Origin: Cellulosimicrobium cellulans
Lineage (GTDB): Bacteria > Actinomycetota > Actinomycetes > Actinomycetales > Cellulomonadaceae
Assembly: GCF_016921195.1 (NCBI RefSeq)
Contig: NZ_JAFGYF010000007.1
Span: forward strand, 166,342-230,341
DNA: 64,000 nucleotides
Direction: 5' to 3'
The notes under the pieces are model-generated. The model saw nothing but the letters and a program-made list of their open reading frames with translations. It was not told the DNA's origin and searched no databases. Of this stretch, positions 61,384 to 64,000 are shown one piece after another (position 1 is the stretch's first letter; every line of letters begins with the position of its first letter). The position numbers and the translations under genes were made by a program.

Positions 61384-62073
61384 ATGGCGACGGACGCGGT
61401 GACGCAGACGAACGGGGAGGCACGCGTCGTCGGGCCGTGGGACGTCGCGGCCCGAGGCTGGTACGCGCGCGACGTGCACGAGGTCGCGCGCGACCTCCTG
61501 GGGTCGTTCCTCACGCGGCGCAGCGCGGACGGTGACGTCACGCTGCGGATCACCGAGGTCGAGGCCTATGACGGCGAGCGCGATCCGGGGTCGCACGCTT
61601 TCCGCGGACGGACGGAACGCAACCGCGCGATGTTCGGCGAGCCCGGCCGGCTCTACGTGTACCGGCACCTCGGCCTGCACCACTGCGTCAACGTGGTCTG
61701 CGGGCCGGTGGGCCGCGCCTCCGCCGTCCTGCTGCGCGCGGGTGAGGTGACCGACGGCGTCGACCTCGCGCGGTCGCGCCGGCTCGCCGCGGGGCGGTGC
61801 GACTCGGACCGCCAGATCGCCCGGGGTCCCGCGCGCCTCGCGGTCGCGCTCGACCTGGACCTGCGCCAGTACGGCGCGGAGCTGACGGACCCCGAGGGCG
61901 AGCTCGTGCTGCACCGCGCGGCCGCCGGGTCGCTGCGCCCGGCGATCGCGACGGGCCCGCGCGTCGGCGTCTCGGGTGACGGGGGAGACGGAGACCTGTA
62001 CCCGTGGCGCTACTGGCTCGCGGGCGACCCGACGGTCTCGGCCTACCGCCGTGTGAGCGCCAGGGCGCGGTGA
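61384..62073 (+). CDS. mpg: 3-methyladenine DNA glycosylase (AAG/Mpg family)
   Basis: Excises alkylated purines such as 3-methyladenine to start base-excision repair. 229 residues. VARDLLGSFLTRR, ITEVEAYDGERDPGSHAFRGRTERNRAMFGEPGRLYVYRHLGLHHCVNVV (with the general-base Glu in VEAY) and AVLLRAGEV are diagnostic; GPARLAVAL and the end WRYWLAGDPTVSAYRR complete the fold. GGAAGGTGG precedes the ATG; an in-frame GTG about 50 bases upstream overlaps the kinase gene and is less likely. A hairpin follows 41 bases after the stop. Confidence 0.93.
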   Translation: MATDAVTQTNGEARVVGPWDVAARGWYARDVHEVARDLLGSFLTRRSADGDVTLRITEVEAYDGERDPGSHAFRGRTERNRAMFGEPGRLYVYRHLGLHHCVNVVCGPVGRASAVLLRAGEVTDGVDLARSRRLAAGRCDSDRQIARGPARLAVALDLDLRQYGAELTDPEGELVLHRAAAGSLRPAIATGPRVGVSGDGGDGDLYPWRYWLAGDPTVSAYRRVSARAR

Positions 62074-62114
62074 CCGCGCGGTCGGGCCGCGCGGGCGGCC
62101 GCGACGGCGTCGGG

Positions 62115-62141
62115 TCCGCCGGACGCGCCGGCCGTCCGGCG
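62115..62141. terminator. Hairpin after mpg
   Basis: CCGCCGGAC and GTCCGGCGG form a perfect 9-base stem with a 9-base loop. Likely terminator of mpg. Confidence 0.6.
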
Positions 62142-62177
62142 GGCGGTGGCCGACGGCGGTCGCGCGGCACGGCAGAC

Positions 62178-62229
62178 TAGGACCCGCCGCCTGCACGGGC
62201 GGCGACGCACGTGCCCGGACCGTGGGCAC
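62178..62229 (+). promoter_or_regulatory. tyrS -10 element and structured leader
   Basis: TAGGAC (62178-62183) is a plausible -10. The following leader holds two hairpins, CGCCGCC/GGCGGCG (62185-62204) and GTGCCC/GGGCAC (62211-62229), ending 17 bases before the tyrS start. I see no T-box core motif. Confidence 0.45.
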
Positions 62230-62246
62230 CTGACGAAGGAGCAGAA

Positions 62247-63518
62247 GTGAGCGACGTTCTCGACGAGCTGCAATGGCGAGGCCTGGTGGCGCAGTCCACC
62301 GACGAGGCCGCGCTGCGCGCCGCGCTGGCCGAGGGCCCGATCACCTATTACTGCGGCTTCGACCCGACGGCGCCGAGCCTTCATCACGGCCACCTCGTGC
62401 AGCTCGTCGTGCTGCGTCACCTCCAGCTCGCGGGCCACCGCGCCGTGGCGCTCGTGGGCGGGGCGACGGGGATGATCGGCGACCCGCGCCAGTCGGGCGA
62501 GCGGGTGCTCAACACCAAGGAGACCGTCGCGGAGTGGACCGAGCGGCTGAAGTCGCAGGTCTCGCGCTTCCTCGACTTCGAGGGCGAGAACCCGGCCCGG
62601 CTCGTGAACAACCTCGACTGGATCTCCGAGCTGTCGGCGATCGACTTCCTGCGGGACGTCGGCAAGCACTACCGGCTCGGCACGATGCTCGCGAAGGACA
62701 CCGTCGCGCGCCGCCTGCGCTCGGAGGAGGGCATCAGCTTCACCGAGTTCAGCTACCAGATCCTCCAGGGGATCGACTTCCTCGAGCTGTACCGCCGGCA
62801 CGGTGTGTCCCTCCAGACGGGCGGCAACGACCAGTGGGGCAACCTGCTGTCAGGCGTCGAGCTCATCCGCAAGACCGAGGGCGCGGCCGTGCACGTGCTC
62901 ACGACGCCCCTCATCACCAAGGCCGACGGCACCAAGTTCGGCAAGACGGAGGGCGGGGCGGTCTGGCTCGCGCCCGACATGATGAGCCCGTACGCCTTCT
63001 ACCAGTACTGGCTCAACGCCGCGGACGAGGACGTGGTGGGCTGGCTGAAGATCTTCACGTTCCGCACGCGCGAGGAGATCGCCGAGCTCGAGGCCGCGGT
63101 GCGCGAGCGGCCGGGGGCGCGCGAGGCGCAGCGCGCGCTCGCCTCGGACGTCACGACGCTCGTGCACGGGGCGGAGGCGACGGCGTCCGTGATCGCTGCG
63201 AGCCAGGCGCTCTTCGGCCGGGGCGAGCTCGTCGGTCTGGACGCGGAGACCCTGGGCGCTGCGGTCGCCGAGCTGCCGCGCACGACGGCGCGGGTGGGCG
63301 ACCCCGTCGTCGACCTGTTCGCGGGTTCCGGGCTCGTCGCCTCGAAGGCAGCCGCGCGTCGTGCGGTGGCCGAGGGCGGGGCGTACCTCAACAACGTCAA
63401 GGTGACGAGCGAGGACGCCGTCCTCGCGGCGGACGACCTGCTGCACGGGCAGTACGCCCTCCTCCGCCGGGGGAAGAAGACCCTCGGGGTCGCCGTGGCC
63501 GACGGCGCCGCAGGCTGA
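62247..63518 (+). CDS. tyrS: Tyrosine--tRNA ligase
   Basis: Charges tRNA-Tyr. 423 residues. Class I motifs: HIGH equivalent HHGHL in CGFDPTAPSLHHGHLVQL (about residues 33-50), GGNDQWGNLLSGVELIRK, and KMSKS equivalent KFGKTEGGAVWL near residue 232. The C-terminal S4 domain (about 355-420, SKAAARRAVAEGGAYLNNVKV) binds the tRNA. GTG 62247 is preferred because AAGGAG lies immediately upstream; an ATG-less extension to 62211 is unlikely. Confidence 0.96.
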   Translation: MSDVLDELQWRGLVAQSTDEAALRAALAEGPITYYCGFDPTAPSLHHGHLVQLVVLRHLQLAGHRAVALVGGATGMIGDPRQSGERVLNTKETVAEWTERLKSQVSRFLDFEGENPARLVNNLDWISELSAIDFLRDVGKHYRLGTMLAKDTVARRLRSEEGISFTEFSYQILQGIDFLELYRRHGVSLQTGGNDQWGNLLSGVELIRKTEGAAVHVLTTPLITKADGTKFGKTEGGAVWLAPDMMSPYAFYQYWLNAADEDVVGWLKIFTFRTREEIAELEAAVRERPGAREAQRALASDVTTLVHGAEATASVIAASQALFGRGELVGLDAETLGAAVAELPRTTARVGDPVVDLFAGSGLVASKAAARRAVAEGGAYLNNVKVTSEDAVLAADDLLHGQYALLRRGKKTLGVAVADGAAG

Positions 63519-63542
63519 GCAGCCGCCTCGCCGCGAGGACGA

Positions 63543-63575
63543 AGGGGCCGGACCGCATGGAGCGGTCCGGCCCCT
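63543..63575. terminator. Terminator of tyrS
   Basis: A perfect 14-base stem (63543-63556 with 63562-63575), left arm AGGGGCCGGACCGC, loop ATGGA. 25 bases after the tyrS stop; separates it from the rRNA promoters. Confidence 0.8.
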
Positions 63576-63678
63576 CGTCGTCACGTCGCTGCGCACCGAG
63601 CGCGGGCCGCTCGTCCGGCACTGTGGGGGCGCAGGACGGGCGTGCCGAGCCGGCGCCGAGGGTGCGCAACGCACGGAT

Positions 63679-63707
63679 TTGGCACCCGCGCGGAGCGCGT
63701 GTAGTGT
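63679..63707 (+). promoter_or_regulatory. Upstream rRNA operon promoter (P1)
   Basis: TTGGCA (63679-63684) and TAGTGT (63702-63707), 17-base spacing. About 260 bases before the conserved rRNA leader motif. Confidence 0.6.
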
Positions 63708-63871
63708 TCTCGACGTTCGCCCGGCAGGGAGGAACGGACACCGAGTCTCGATCGCACGAGACGGTGGCTGGTCCCCCGGGCGGTACCCCCTCGAGAAGGA
63801 CGCGGAGCCTCGTGCGCCGTCACACGATCGAGGCTGCTGGTTCCCCGGCTTTCTCCGCTCGAAGCACCGAG

Positions 63872-63901
63872 TTGGAGGGGGCGTCGAGGACCTGGTAGAG
63901 T
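63872..63901 (+). promoter_or_regulatory. Downstream rRNA operon promoter (P2)
   Basis: TTGGAG (63872-63877) and TAGAGT (63896-63901), 18-base spacing, about 60 bases before the conserved leader motif. Between P1 and P2 (63708-63871) I see no gene. Confidence 0.6.
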
Positions 63902-63963
63902 GGAGAAGTTGCCCCAAGCGAGGTTCTGCCCGGTCGGGTGGTGCTGAGTTGGTGTGTGTCGGT

Positions 63964-64000
63964 TGTTTGAGAACTCAACAGTGTGCTTGTTAGTCAATGC
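63964..64000 (+). promoter_or_regulatory. 16S rRNA precursor leader (boxA-like antitermination region)
   Basis: TGTTTGAGAACTCAACAGTG (63964-63983) followed by TGCTTGTTAG is the highly conserved actinobacterial 16S leader segment that carries the antitermination and processing signals. The mature 16S gene is not within the window but should begin shortly after its end. Confidence 0.85.

Noticed and set aside
62178..62246. T-box riboswitch before tyrS
   Set aside because: The hairpins lack the T-box core and specifier-loop features and the leader is far too short.
63679..63993. A 104-codon frame in the rRNA promoter region
   Set aside because: It covers both promoters and the conserved rRNA leader, has no ribosome-binding site and no recognisable protein features.

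Overview
The window is a gene-dense, very high-GC stretch of bacterial chromosome with strong G/C bias at third codon positions, many GTG starts and 1-4 base stop/start overlaps. Wag31/DivIVA, SepF, PriA (HisA/TrpF), a DUF1844 protein, a GerW-family protein, the argCJBDFRGH order and numerous leaderless promoters all point to an actinobacterium. The overall protein character fits Micrococcales (Cellulomonadaceae/Promicromonosporaceae-like); this family-level placement is inference. I see no transposase, integrase, phage gene, toxin-antitoxin pair, defence island or CRISPR array. This is core chromosome, and its interest lies mainly in regulatory DNA/RNA and in a few unusual proteins.

Layout. 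1-12.7 kb: division and cell-wall (dcw) cluster, murE(end)-murF-mraY-murD-ftsW-murG-murC-ftsQ-ftsZ-pgeF-sepF-yggT. 12.9-16.4 kb: divIVA, a zinc-less DksA/TraR protein, lspA, an RluA-family pseudouridine synthase and a GNAT enzyme. 16.5-20 kb: dnaE. 20-31 kb: a pyridoxamine-oxidase-fold protein, an S4 RNA-binding protein, hisD with a GNAT gene, a RecQ helicase fused to a phosphoribosyltransferase-like domain, a zinc alcohol dehydrogenase, and the operon hisC-hisB-unknown-hisH-priA-sseB. 31-35.9 kb, minus strand: a GerW-like protein, an operon of DUF1844 protein, membrane coiled-coil protein and lipoprotein trypsin-like protease, then fur-katA. 36-39.6 kb: infC-rpmI-rplT, an rRNA methyltransferase and a 2'-5' RNA ligase. 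40-44.6 kb: pheS-pheT-SDR. 44.8-49.5 kb: yceI, a TPP-riboswitch-controlled thiD, and a minus-strand block of gntR, ABC ATPase, qor and a small membrane protein. 49.5-60.7 kb: leuA with a leader-peptide attenuator, then argCJBDFR-argGH. 60.7-63.5 kb: a P-loop kinase, mpg and tyrS. The last 480 bases hold tandem promoters and the conserved leader of an rRNA operon whose 16S gene lies beyond the window.

How it works together. The dcw genes make lipid II (MurE/F, MraY, MurD, MurG, MurC) and build the divisome (FtsW, FtsQ, FtsZ, SepF); YggT and DivIVA complete a typical Gram-positive cluster. The his, leu and arg genes form complete or partial biosynthetic operons with separate controls: a leaderless Leu-codon leader peptide and attenuator for leuA, and an ARG box placed on the argC -10 element with argR inside the same operon. 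Translation genes show their own controls: an AUC start and a terminator-like attenuator for infC, and a CTG start for the methyltransferase downstream of rplT. The fur-katA pair looks like an autoregulated peroxide response.

A recurring feature is a TAnnnT-type -10 element ending 6-7 bases before the start codon, so that transcription is expected to begin at the start codon itself. I see this for dnaE, hisD, hisC, the pyridoxamine-oxidase gene, recQ, gerW, fur, qor, the leuA leader peptide, argC and a five-codon mini-ORF ahead of ftsZ.
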